DNA of 40,037 bases from a virus, in the IMG/VR virus record IMGVR_UViG_3300023184_000264, positions 1 through 40,037 of that record, one strand, 5' to 3'. Under the pieces are notes generated by a model. The model worked only from the letters and a program-made list of their open reading frames with translations, searched no databases and had not been told where the DNA came from. Positions 17,496-24,469 of this stretch are shown one piece after another. The position numbers were made by a program, and so were the translations under genes. Each line of letters begins with the position of its first letter. Within the stretch, counting starts at the first letter, position 1.

Positions 17496-18367
17496 TATTG
17501 GGCTATCTCCTGTGTGTTGTTGTTTGTGAAGTCACTGATGCGGGCTCCTTTGCATATCGACCAGTATGTGCACCACTTCTCAGAACAGAGTCCATGTTGG
17601 TCGTTTGTCATCCACGGAGTATCAAGTCCGAGTTTAACAAATGGTTGTACTATAGAGTCTACCTGATGTTTAAACCAGTCAACGTGGCTAGCTGTTCTAA
17701 TAATTGGAACAACCTGTCCTACGCTGTTGTTGGTTCGTGTCATGACGCCATAGTTAAATCTTACTGGGTACCCTGGTGCCCATCCCATCTCCACGCTGGC
17801 ATACGAATATGCTGACGCCTGAATGGACTGTCTTTGTTTCTCGCCTTGAGAATATTTACGTCCTGCTGTTTTCCAGTCCCACACCAACCCGTTCGGGTCT
17901 ACGTAGTCCATGGTGCCACCAAGCCAGACTTCTGTTTTCTTTTGTGCATCAAAAGGTAACGAAGTGTCGTCTGGGAAGTCAAACAGTTTAACACCAAACT
18001 TGGCTTCAACCTGTCCACCTTCTACAACTTGAGGCATTATGTCACGCTCAAATGTTGCCATTAGTTTTTGAACATACTCACGCATGTGTGCAGGACCATT
18101 GGTTGAGTTAATCTTGTAAGGTTCCTCATCCATAAGTCGGGTTAGTTCTGTGTCTGCTACTGTGTAACCTTCCGTGACTGTACCTCCCGTCAGGTAGTAT
18201 TCAATGCCTCTGTGAACGGCGGTTCCGATGTGTGTAGCGTCTGAACCTTGTCGCCATTCTGGTAGCGTCACAGCAAGCCGTGAACGCTCGGGGCATATCA
18301 TAACATCGTTAAGCCATGATTGTCGTACCCATATTTTTCTGTGGGTTTCTAGTTCTTCAATTCTCAT
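17495..18367 (-). CDS. Cas4/RecB-like PD-(D/E)XK exonuclease with Fe-S cysteines
   Basis: A 290-residue protein with a strong AAGGAG ribosome binding site. Motifs appear in order: GTAVHRGIEYY (H52), E121, GGTMDYVDPNG (D154), VWDWKTAGRKY (D164, K166) and the downstream helix QASAYSYA with Gln. Four cysteines in the Cas4/AddB arrangement (C25, then C261, C266, C272) would hold an iron-sulphur cluster. Such enzymes resect DNA ends for recombination or degrade DNA. It is in the replication operon next to the helicase, so phage recombination is more likely than CRISPR adaptation; no cas1/2 or array is present. It overlaps the upstream stop by one base. Confidence 0.88.
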   Translation of the reverse strand: MRIEELETHRKIWVRQSWLNDVMICPERSRLAVTLPEWRQGSDATHIGTAVHRGIEYYLTGGTVTEGYTVADTELTRLMDEEPYKINSTNGPAHMREYVQKLMATFERDIMPQVVEGGQVEAKFGVKLFDFPDDTSLPFDAQKKTEVWLGGTMDYVDPNGLVWDWKTAGRKYSQGEKQRQSIQASAYSYASVEMGWAPGYPVRFNYGVMTRTNNSVGQVVPIIRTASHVDWFKHQVDSIVQPFVKLGLDTPWMTNDQHGLCSEKWCTYWSICKGARISDFTNNNTQEIAQ

Positions 18368-18822
18368 TAAAGTTCTCCTTTTTGTTGTAGTCGTTTTCTT
18401 AGATGGGTTACATACGATTTGTTTATCGTATAGCCAAACTCGTCAATAATTTCTTGACGCAGTGGTGTTGGCTGTATGCCTCTCCTGATTCCTCTGACTA
18501 GATAAGCATACACATCCGTTGGTAGGAAGCGTGATGGTGTTATGGTATGTTCGATCATTGGCGCAATGTCCATCTTGCCTCGCAGGTTCTCTGCTTCTTG
18601 ATGTTTCCTAAACAATCTAATTGGTGGTGTCGCTTTGTTTACCAGTTCACACCAGTGTGGTATTGTGCCATCCCATTTGCCAAAGTAAGAGAGTGCTTCA
18701 CCGTTCAACATTTCGTGTGGTATCGCTAGATACTTTGGGGATACTGGGGCTGTGATGTTTACGTCACATAAGCATAAAGGGTCGTGCGATATGACATCGC
18801 AACCCTCGGGTGATAAGGTCAT
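18367..18822 (-). CDS. Hypothetical protein, possible C-terminal winged helix
   Basis: A 151-residue protein with AGGAG five bases before the ATG. The N-terminal 45 residues contain three Cys in GCDVISHDPLCLCDVN. The C-terminal 60 residues (LPTDVYAYLVRGIRRGIQPT, then EIIDEFGYTINKSYVTHLRK) look like a DNA-binding winged helix. It is the first gene of the nuclease-helicase-primase run, overlapping the Cas4-like gene by one base. A replication-initiation or operon regulator role is plausible but is inference. Confidence 0.65.
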   Translation of the reverse strand: MTLSPEGCDVISHDPLCLCDVNITAPVSPKYLAIPHEMLNGEALSYFGKWDGTIPHWCELVNKATPPIRLFRKHQEAENLRGKMDIAPMIEHTITPSRFLPTDVYAYLVRGIRRGIQPTPLRQEIIDEFGYTINKSYVTHLRKRLQQKGEL

Positions 18823-18862
18823 GTTCTCCTGTCATGTATTTGTTATTCATGTCTCGTGGTGC

Positions 18863-18879
18863 GCCACCCCTAAGGTGGC
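18863..18879. other. Hairpin GCCACC/GGTGGC in leader of replication run
   Basis: A perfect 6-bp inverted repeat with a 5-base CCTAA loop, lying 3' of the small zinc protein gene and about 40 bases before the gene starting at 18822. No T tract follows on either strand, so it is not a classical terminator. A very similar hairpin at 26497 does have a T tract. It may be an RNA processing or stabilising element between the two leftward sub-operons. Confidence 0.5.
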
Positions 18880-18927
18880 TCACCTGCGTGGTCGGGTACT
18901 TCCCCCCTCCGTTGGTTCCCCCCAGGC

Positions 18928-19077
18928 TCACAGCCTAGCATTAGGCTTGGGCTTCTTGTCAACGGGCTCCATCTCAACGGCTTTCTTTCCTCGCTCATGC
19001 CAGTGAGTTGGTGGCTTGAATAAGGCTAGGTCTGTACCTATCCAGTGGGTGCATTTAGGGCACTGCCAGTAGTTCAT
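18928..19077 (-). CDS. Small zinc-ribbon-like protein (49 aa)
   Basis: A 49-residue protein (MNYWQCPKCTHWIGTD.. ending KKPKPNARL) with AAAGGTGG nine bases ahead of its ATG. CPKC with a following THW, and a later THWHE, suggests a single zinc knuckle. The tail is Lys/Pro-rich. It lies between the Rpf-like gene and the replication run. The gene call rests on the ribosome binding site and composition; a nucleic-acid or protein adaptor role is a guess. Confidence 0.65.
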   Translation of the reverse strand: MNYWQCPKCTHWIGTDLALFKPPTHWHERGKKAVEMEPVDKKPKPNARL

Positions 19078-19112
19078 GGCTGATTACCACCTTTCGTGGC
19101 TTAGAACGCTTC

Positions 19113-19685
19113 TCAGCGTCTCTGATGGGACTTGGCGACCACCTTGTCCCACGCCGTCCAAGGCGCTGGGACGGGTGGTTTGAGATAGTCGTTGTTTTTG
19201 ATGCAGCCCCAGCCGTTAAATCCAACTGGCTGTTGAAAGTAGCCATTAGGAGCCAACCATCCATGCAACGCAATCCTGTTCGCAACAGTGATTTGTTCTA
19301 GTCGTGTTGCGAGCCATTGCTTGGGTGCAAACTCTTGTCCACCGAACCCCCGCCATGTCTGAAGAAAAATACCGAGACCACCAGCGAATTTGCCACGGTC
19401 TTTCCAATTGCTCTTAGTTTCGCATTGAGCGACCTTGTCCCAGTATTTGTTGTGGGGTCGTTTGAGTGTAGCCAGCCACGATATATCCCACTTACTACTG
19501 TTTCGTGTTTGTACTGCTTGGGTGTGGACTTGTGGTGCTTGTGTGGTAGATGTGATAAAAACATATACAAATTCTTTCTTTACTGTTGTTATGGGTGAAG
19601 CCGATGCTGGCTTGTTGTCCGATAGCCAGAAGGCTAGCATGAGGGTTAATACTAAAATGATTTTAAGTATAGTAGATTTGTTCAT
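19113..19685 (-). CDS. Secreted Rpf-like transglycosylase
   Basis: A 190-residue protein with GGAG seven bases before the ATG. Residues 1-29 are a signal peptide: basic start, hydrophobic core IILVLTLMLAFWL, and an ASA|SP cleavage site. Residues about 80-162 match the resuscitation-promoting-factor/transglycosylase domain: WDKVAQCETKSNW with catalytic E89, GGLGIFLQTWRGFGG, the Q/A-rich helix, and GFNGWGC, with C88 and C161 a likely disulphide. Rpf enzymes cleave peptidoglycan and, in Actinobacteria, help dormant cells resume growth. Here it is encoded in the leftward (early) block, separate from the endolysin. It could act in lysis, wall remodelling or waking of dormant hosts; which one is not visible. 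The domain assignment is confident. Confidence 0.87.
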   Translation of the reverse strand: MNKSTILKIILVLTLMLAFWLSDNKPASASPITTVKKEFVYVFITSTTQAPQVHTQAVQTRNSSKWDISWLATLKRPHNKYWDKVAQCETKSNWKDRGKFAGGLGIFLQTWRGFGGQEFAPKQWLATRLEQITVANRIALHGWLAPNGYFQQPVGFNGWGCIKNNDYLKPPVPAPWTAWDKVVAKSHQRR

Positions 19686-19896
19686 GATTGGTCTCCTTCA
19701 TAAACTGAATTAAGGCAAGTTCCAGTTTATGCTTTGATGTCATTAGTAGAGCGTACTCCTCTGATACGCCGTCTTGCCATTTGGTGGATGATACTCTGCC
19801 AACTTTCTTGGCTACTTGGTCACAGCCGATACTGAGAGATTTAATGGTTGCTCGTAGTTCGTCAATGGTGAGTTGTGTGTTTATGGTTAGTTCCAT
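19663..19896 (-). CDS. Small hypothetical helical protein
   Basis: A 77-residue protein whose start lies 31 bases downstream of an operator copy (19928-19943) and behind an AGGT. Its sequence (MELTINTQLTIDELRATIKS.. HKLELALIQFMKE) predicts beta-alpha then two helices. It overlaps the Rpf-like gene by 23 bases, so the Rpf-like enzyme is probably transcribed from the same operator-controlled unit. No family is recognised. Confidence 0.7.
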   Translation of the reverse strand: MELTINTQLTIDELRATIKSLSIGCDQVAKKVGRVSSTKWQDGVSEEYALLMTSKHKLELALIQFMKETNHEQIYYT

Positions 19897-19927
19897 GTCG
19901 TTACCTATTTTGTTGCATTGTGGATAT

Positions 19928-19943
19928 CTTTACAGGTGTAAAG
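19928..19943 (-). promoter_or_regulatory. Operator copy E
   Basis: CTTTACAGGTGTAAAG on the plus strand: 7-bp arms around a 2-base centre. It is one of five identical copies (others at 22991, 24132, 24714 and 25202), all with GG at the centre on the plus strand, so all share one orientation relative to leftward transcription. It precedes the 77-residue gene and the Rpf-like gene. It is likely bound by a dimeric phage regulator. Confidence 0.85.
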
Positions 19944-19946
19944 TTT

Positions 19947-20501
19947 CTAAAAGGGTTCAGGCGCAACGGATTCAGGTAGCGTATACAGGTTGTCCTCCAC
20001 ACGACCAGACAAGTAAGTACACACACTAGACCTAAGGCTTGACCAAAGCAGTTTGGTTGAGCGTTCTCTGTACTCGTCAGCAAGTTCACGCCACATCATT
20101 TTAAATGTTTCACGGTCTAGTTCTGGCAAAGACCACACAGAGTCGTTATATTCTGATTTGTGCATTAACTCTTTGTGTGTTTTAACAATTTCCCAGTCTG
20201 CGTCAAACACATTAACATCTCTAGCCATGTTGTTCCACATAGACATTGCGTTGTGCATTGTTAATGGATCTGTATTCACATAATTAATGTTACCCAAACC
20301 TTCCGATACTGTTGTTTGTATCGTGCGTACACGACCACTACAGAATAAGTCCTCGTTTTCTGTGCTGAACTTGTCTGCTTGTGTTCGTACACCGTCACGA
20401 ATAAGGGCTAGTGCGTGCCGTTCTATTTCCCATTCTGTAATGTCGGTGTCTGACGAGTCAATAGTTAATTCTATTGTCATGCTGATTTGATATGATTTCA
20501 T
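19947..20501 (-). CDS. Hypothetical protein (184 aa)
   Basis: A 184-residue acidic protein with AGGAG seven bases upstream. The N-terminus is a beta hairpin (MKSYQISMTIELTIDSSDTD) and the middle is helical with Trp (EIVKTHKELMHKSE, MMWRELADEYRERSTKLLW). Its stop lies three bases from operator copy E. It is the last gene of the amidoligase sub-operon. Family not recognised. Confidence 0.7.
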   Translation of the reverse strand: MKSYQISMTIELTIDSSDTDITEWEIERHALALIRDGVRTQADKFSTENEDLFCSGRVRTIQTTVSEGLGNINYVNTDPLTMHNAMSMWNNMARDVNVFDADWEIVKTHKELMHKSEYNDSVWSLPELDRETFKMMWRELADEYRERSTKLLWSSLRSSVCTYLSGRVEDNLYTLPESVAPEPF

Positions 20502-20800
20502 TTGTTTCTCCTAAGTAGGTTTCTTTTTTGTTTTGGATACCACGAGCAGTAATACACGCAGTACATTTTGTCTGTGTCAATGACTAGGTTGTTGCCGTCG
20601 TCATAGACAAGTGGATATGCCGTAACGCTGATACGATTGTCGTCTACCCAAAGATTAACATCTTCCCTGTTCATAGGGTTGATATCTTTCATGTTGTATG
20701 TATCCCACACATCATCGTATTCGCTGTACTTGTTTTTTGATTTCCATTGCTCAGCCATTTGTTCAGCGTAAGCATAGATGTCTTTATGTTTATTTCTCAT
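20498..20800 (-). CDS. Hypothetical protein (100 aa)
   Basis: A 100-residue protein with a strong AGGAGG. The N-terminal 30 residues are a basic/aromatic helix (KHKDIYAYAEQMAEQWKSKN), followed by an Asp/Tyr-rich beta part (VDDNRISVTAYPLVYDDGNN) and a basic Arg/Lys tail. ATGA overlap couples it to the next gene, and it follows the glutamine amidotransferase by 9 bases, so it may be part of that module. Function unknown. Confidence 0.7.
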   Translation of the reverse strand: MRNKHKDIYAYAEQMAEQWKSKNKYSEYDDVWDTYNMKDINPMNREDVNLWVDDNRISVTAYPLVYDDGNNLVIDTDKMYCVYYCSWYPKQKRNLLRRNK

Positions 20801-20809
20801 TGTTCCCTC

Positions 20810-21763
20810 CTAGAAGAACCAATCGTTAGTAGAGTCGTAGTTGCCTTTAGTGTGTGACGGCACATACAGTTGGGACTCACGATAGTCGTCAACAATGTCA
20901 GACTGCGCACCCATGCATCTACACAACATGCGTGGCTCTGAACAGAACCAACAGCAGTCGCATTGTGAACACAGGTCAGCATAGTTTACATTCTGCTCGT
21001 TGATGTACTCAATGTGGTCACAATTGGCACAACGCCATAGTTCACCCCACACCTCATTACCGTCATTGTCAATGTATGTACAATCCTCAACAAGTAAAGA
21101 CTGGTTGTCCCACATGTCGTTGTCGTATGTTGTCGGAGTGTAATCTTTTGGTGTTTTACTAGTAGATGACCAGCCAGTAGTGTACATGCCAGACCCTGAG
21201 TAACTGTAACGGTCGTACTTGTAACTATTGTTTGACCACCACACACCATCAACCCAATGCCCATCGTTCTCGTTGATGATGTAATAGTCATCTTGAACAT
21301 CAGGATTAGCAGATAGGAAAACAAGTTTAGAACCGTCAGCGAACTTAGATAATTTCTTGCGTGTTTTCTTACTGTTAAGTGTTGATGCACCACCCCAACT
21401 AGGGAATAGTTCCTTAGCAAAGATGTGCGTGTCACTCATACCGTTGCGAGCCGCAATCGGCAACATGCCGTTGTGTGCTACAACCGTGTTAATGTCCTTG
21501 CCAATCTGAAACGGGTGACAGTTGTTAATGTTAGTACCACCGTGTGTGGTAATTCTGGAGTGAAACAAAGCAGGACCAGAATGAATTGCTCGTGTCTTGA
21601 GGAAGTTATCCAACACGGCATCAAAGTTGAGCCCACTACCTTTCACAATATGTGTACCAGCATGAACAGCGTAACCAAACCCGTCAGGATTGTTTACAGC
21701 ACCAATAGCCAACTCATCCGTGTCCGCTGTTGTGTACTCCTGCATGAATGTCAATAGACACAT
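20810..21763 (-). CDS. Class II glutamine amidotransferase with Cys-rich C-terminal domain
   Basis: A 317-residue protein. It starts MCLLTF, placing the nucleophile C2 directly after the initiator Met, with no propeptide. Class II (Ntn) GATase motifs follow: NPDGFGYAVHAG, FHSRITTHGGTNIN (R70), and VVAHNGMLP (N98, G99), close to GlmS numbering. These enzymes release ammonia from glutamine and hand it to an acceptor site. Residues about 170-215 are Tyr/Ser/Trp-rich linker; residues 245-283 contain nine cysteines (CANC, CSQCDCCWFC, CRC) likely binding zinc. AGGA sits eight bases ahead of the ATG, inside the end of the amidoligase gene. The adjacent ligase is the obvious partner; the substrate is unknown. 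Confidence 0.87.
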   Translation of the reverse strand: MCLLTFMQEYTTADTDELAIGAVNNPDGFGYAVHAGTHIVKGSGLNFDAVLDNFLKTRAIHSGPALFHSRITTHGGTNINNCHPFQIGKDINTVVAHNGMLPIAARNGMSDTHIFAKELFPSWGGASTLNSKKTRKKLSKFADGSKLVFLSANPDVQDDYYIINENDGHWVDGVWWSNNSYKYDRYSYSGSGMYTTGWSSTSKTPKDYTPTTYDNDMWDNQSLLVEDCTYIDNDGNEVWGELWRCANCDHIEYINEQNVNYADLCSQCDCCWFCSEPRMLCRCMGAQSDIVDDYRESQLYVPSHTKGNYDSTNDWFF

Positions 21764-21765
21764 TC

Positions 21766-22953
21766 TTATATTCCTTTCGCTGTGGCGTAAGCGTCAAATG
21801 CTTCGTAGCCGTTTTGTTTTGTCCATTGACGGAAACGATCCCAGTCATGACTCTCTTTAATTTTGATGTTGTACATTTGACTGATGCTGTACTCCGCTAC
21901 TGCGTGTACTGCTTCCAGTCGTGCTTGAATAGTTTTGGGGTTGAGCGTACCCTTAAAGAAACGCAACTCTAATGTGTGGCGTGGCTGTAAGTTAAGCGCA
22001 ACATATCTGTCGTTGTTGCATTGTCTTGGTGAGCCAGGGCGCAAGCCCTTGGCGTAACGCAACATTTGCGTAGCCTCAAAGTCATCCCATTGTGCGTATG
22101 TTGAACGGCTACGACCAGCAAGTGTTTTCCATTCCTCGGTGTTGCGATAAAACATAGACATGAAACGATACAAAGATGATGACCTCTCCTCAAAGAATCC
22201 CTTGTTGATGTGAACATGAAGCCCACAGGTTCTTGTAGTAGCAGAACGCATACCAATGTCAGACAACTCACGCAATCGTGCGAGTGGTAATACATTTTGT
22301 ATGTACTCCTTAGTCATGGGGTGAGATACAACCTCAAACCCATTGCTAAGAGAACCGTCATGCTTGAGATAACAAGAGTCACCAAAGATTTCTGTAGCAA
22401 GTTCAGCACCCTCGTTGATGTCGCAACCGTCTGCTTCCATTTCCAACTCAAAACCAGTAACGCTGATGCGTCGTGGCTCTCGCATGGTGACAAACATCTT
22501 GCTGTCCTTGGTTAGAACATCAGTACGCATACCATGAAAGATAGGGTCAGGACGGAAACTGTAGTCATGAATGAGTCGTGAACCTTCTTGTTGTTCATCT
22601 TCACATGAACATTCAGGTCCGTTGTCAATATGATAAACACCGTCACAGTATTCACAAGCACCGTACTGGTCGTAACACGATTCGCATCGCATCTCGTCCC
22701 AACCAATGTCCATCATGGTGTCACGCTCTACATACGATTGGCAGTCGCTACAGTATGTGTATTCGTCGTCGCAATCTGAACAAAAGTATTTAGCGTTACC
22801 TGTTGCTAATGCTTCATAGATGTCTTGGCGTCGCCAGTATGATGTGTTCTCGTCAAGACGAATAACTAATGCTGATATTAGATGGTCGTCCTCGCAGATA
22901 CAGCACTGGGCTAAGTTGCTTGGTGGCTCTGTTGTTGTTTCTTGTGTTGTCAT
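21766..22953 (-). CDS. Amidoligase (Amidoligase_2 type) with N-terminal Cys-rich domain
   Basis: A 395-residue protein, first gene after operator copy D, with a strong AGGAGGG ribosome binding site. Residues 17-118 carry about 15 cysteines in C-x-x-C pairs (CCIC, CSDCDDEYTYCSDC, CESC, CEYC, CSC), a zinc-binding array. The COOH-NH2 ligase core follows: GFELEME (167-173), D199 with GFEVVSHP (E207, H211), CGLHVHI (243-249), RYVALNL and LELRFFKGT (E329, R331). This is the glutamine-synthetase-like fold that ligates amines to carboxylates using ATP. Known relatives occur beside GATase II genes and are proposed to modify peptides or cell-wall components. I infer that the pair makes an amide on an unknown substrate. 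Confidence 0.87.
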   Translation of the reverse strand: MTTQETTTEPPSNLAQCCICEDDHLISALVIRLDENTSYWRRQDIYEALATGNAKYFCSDCDDEYTYCSDCQSYVERDTMMDIGWDEMRCESCYDQYGACEYCDGVYHIDNGPECSCEDEQQEGSRLIHDYSFRPDPIFHGMRTDVLTKDSKMFVTMREPRRISVTGFELEMEADGCDINEGAELATEIFGDSCYLKHDGSLSNGFEVVSHPMTKEYIQNVLPLARLRELSDIGMRSATTRTCGLHVHINKGFFEERSSSLYRFMSMFYRNTEEWKTLAGRSRSTYAQWDDFEATQMLRYAKGLRPGSPRQCNNDRYVALNLQPRHTLELRFFKGTLNPKTIQARLEAVHAVAEYSISQMYNIKIKESHDWDRFRQWTKQNGYEAFDAYATAKGI

Positions 22954-22990
22954 TGTACCCTCCTAGGGTGTTGTATTTTTACTTGTAAAT

Positions 22991-23006
22991 CTTTACAGGT
23001 GTAAAG
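22991..23006 (-). promoter_or_regulatory. Operator copy D
   Basis: CTTTACAGGTGTAAAG, 37 bases ahead of the amidoligase start. Between it and the ribosome binding site the leftward strand is A-rich (ATTTACAAGTAAAAATACAA). The site is identical to the other four copies. Its place makes it the control point for the amidoligase-amidotransferase unit. Confidence 0.85.
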
Positions 23007-23050
23007 ATTGTTGGTGGATAGAATATTTACAGTAGTCAAATCGTCAATGA

Positions 23051-23311
23051 TTACTGGGGTTTGTGGTAGACATTTCCATTGATGTCGCACAGCGTGCGGT
23101 CAAAGATAGGAGAGATACGCCACATCAAACCTACATTGTTCTCACGCTCAAACTCAAGCAAGTCATCTTCATCAACATAAGTCAAACGCTCAGTAACAGT
23201 ATTCACTGCTTGCCAATACTTAGGCTTGACACCTCCCTTGCGTGCTCGTTCTACGCAACGAGCGAGGTCGTTGTCGTACTGTTTGCGTGATGATGTGTTC
23301 TGTGATTTCAT
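23051..23311 (-). CDS. Hypothetical protein (86 aa)
   Basis: An 86-residue protein with AGGAG seven bases before the ATG and a TAATG overlap with the upstream stop. The N-terminus is basic and helical (SRKQYDNDLARCVERARKGG) and the C-terminal half is a beta-rich acidic part ending GNVYHKPQ. It lies just ahead of operator copy D. No family recognised. Confidence 0.65.
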   Translation of the reverse strand: MKSQNTSSRKQYDNDLARCVERARKGGVKPKYWQAVNTVTERLTYVDEDDLLEFERENNVGLMWRISPIFDRTLCDINGNVYHKPQ

Positions 23312-23718
23312 TATTTATCTCCTAATTGTATTGTAAGCCAGTCGTCTCCAACTGTTTGTTGTAGCATCTCGTCATCTTCAAGTGACCAGAATTCGTTTGT
23401 TGACAAATCAACACCCAAGCCATGTAGAACAGCATCATACATCATGACAACACTCTGCATGGTTTCCTGAAGTGTATCTTTGCGTGACACATTGTAAACA
23501 ACTGCTTGATTAGTTGCCTCCTCAATGTTAGCAAAGAAATCAGTCCTACCATCGTAATAGTAAATACTGTTTTGCATTTCTTTCAAGTCAGCCAACGCCT
23601 TGTACGCCAAACTTTCCTGATGTCTAGTGTTGTTCCACCTATCCCTAAGTGTGCAATACAAAGTAACCAACCTAGTTAGTTCCTCTGATATTTGTTGTGT
23701 TAGTGCGCCGTTATCCAT
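23311..23718 (-). CDS. Hypothetical helical protein (135 aa)
   Basis: A 135-residue acidic protein with AGGAG nine bases upstream. It is largely helical, with a coiled-coil-like start (ALTQQISEELTRLVTLYCTL). It ends LGDK, as does its upstream neighbour, because the ribosome binding site of each following gene (CTAGGAGATAAATAA) is read in the same frame at the end of the preceding gene. This is neat translational coupling, not homology. Function unknown. Confidence 0.7.
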   Translation of the reverse strand: MDNGALTQQISEELTRLVTLYCTLRDRWNNTRHQESLAYKALADLKEMQNSIYYYDGRTDFFANIEEATNQAVVYNVSRKDTLQETMQSVVMMYDAVLHGLGVDLSTNEFWSLEDDEMLQQTVGDDWLTIQLGDK

Positions 23719-23719
23719 T

Positions 23720-23989
23720 TTATTTATCTCCTAGATATGTAGGTAGGTTGCTTATGCCGTCAGGCTTGTATTTGCTAAGTAAGCGGTCAAACAATAAAGC
23801 ATAAGCCATCTCGTCATCTTGCTGTACATCTAATGGGGTGTCAATAATTTTATGCCATGAACCCATGTCATCATTCCATATTGGTTTGTTGTACGGAACA
23901 TTCACAGAACTATCTAGTGCGAAAGACACAACACCATCAGTGATTGTGGCTCGCACCATAAAGTAATGCTCGTAATTATCAGTAGTCAT
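23720..23989 (-). CDS. Hypothetical protein (89 aa)
   Basis: An 89-residue protein. The start at 23989 (MTTDNYEHYF) is set by AGGAGG six bases ahead; an ATG two codons earlier abuts that site, and a longer in-frame start at 24019 has no site. It has a beta-rich start (HYFMVRATITDGVVSFALDS) and a helical end. The start overlaps the previous gene by 11 bases. Its unit begins at operator copy C. Not recognised. Confidence 0.65.
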   Translation of the reverse strand: MTTDNYEHYFMVRATITDGVVSFALDSSVNVPYNKPIWNDDMGSWHKIIDTPLDVQQDDEMAYALLFDRLLSKYKPDGISNLPTYLGDK

Positions 23990-24176
23990 AGTCATCCTCC
24001 TCAAAAGAAAACAGTTCATAGTCTGAAAGGAAATCTCTCAAACGAATAGGTTGCTCATCTGAATAACGATCAATGTCTAACTTGTGTAAACATTGTTCAA
24101 GGAACCACATAGTGTGATTTCGTAGTCGCATCTTTACAGGTGTAAAGAATAGGGTGAAGCGTAAACGCTTGTTCAT
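23979..24176 (-). CDS. Small acidic-tailed protein, operator within 5' end
   Basis: A frame of 65 codons ending with an acidic tail (ELFSFEEDDYDY). The ATG at 24176 forms an ATGA overlap with a tiny upstream frame. However, operator copy C (24132-24147) is then read as part of the protein (TPVK), and another ATG stands directly next to the operator at 24131 (MRLRNHTMWFLEQ). If transcription starts at the operator, the protein is the 50-residue form from 24131 on a nearly leaderless message. Neither start has a ribosome binding site. The gene is likely, the start unresolved. Confidence 0.55.
   Translation of the reverse strand: MNKRLRFTLFFTPVKMRLRNHTMWFLEQCLHKLDIDRYSDEQPIRLRDFLSDYELFSFEEDDYDY
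24132..24147 (-). promoter_or_regulatory. Operator copy C
   Basis: CTTTACAGGTGTAAAG, identical to the other copies. On the leftward strand an ATG follows immediately (24131-24129). This position differs from copies A, D and E, where a ribosome binding site lies between operator and start. Confidence 0.85.
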
Positions 24177-24256
24177 CGTAGTATGATACTTTCTGTTAGG
24201 TGGAATATGATATGTACTGCTACGCAGAACATGAAGTGTTGGATAAAGTGTTTCAT
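24173..24256 (-). CDS. Possible 27-residue membrane peptide
   Basis: A very short frame (MKHFIQHFMFCVAVHIIFHL.. ILR) in the space between two small genes, ending in ATGA overlap with the frame at 24176. The core FMFCVAVHIIF is hydrophobic enough for a small membrane peptide. There is no ribosome binding site, so the call is weak. Confidence 0.3.
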   Translation of the reverse strand: MKHFIQHFMFCVAVHIIFHLTESIILR

Positions 24257-24265
24257 GATTAGAGA

Positions 24266-24397
24266 CTACTGTGCGTAGTCAGCCTCATCATCAAACGATT
24301 CTGTGTTTTCTTCTGGTGAGTCAATCACGGGAATGAGCAAGTCAATAAATGACTCCCACTCAGCAATGATGTTCTCTTGTGTTTCTACTGGCAACAT
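24266..24397 (-). CDS. Small acidic protein (43 aa)
   Basis: A 43-residue acidic protein (MLPVETQENIIAEWESFIDL.. ending DDEADYAQ) with GAAAGGG eight bases upstream. An amphipathic helix is followed by an Asp/Glu tail, which can suggest DNA mimicry or a small inhibitor but is not specific. The 72 bases before it hold a hairpin (CCACG/CGTGG arms at about 24442-24461). Confidence 0.55.
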   Translation of the reverse strand: MLPVETQENIIAEWESFIDLLIPVIDSPEENTESFDDEADYAQ

Positions 24398-24469
24398 GAT
24401 GTTACCCTTTCTGTTTTGTCCCCATTAGTGGAGAGTCATGCCCACGAGCCGAAACCCGTGGACACTCAC

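Noticed and set aside
17495-18367. Cas4 as a sign of a CRISPR system
   Set aside because: No Cas1/Cas2 or array; phage Cas4/RecB-like nucleases commonly sit in replication operons.
20986-21435. 149-codon leftward frame within the amidotransferase gene
   Set aside because: Thr/Leu-rich shadow of a gene with clear catalytic motifs.
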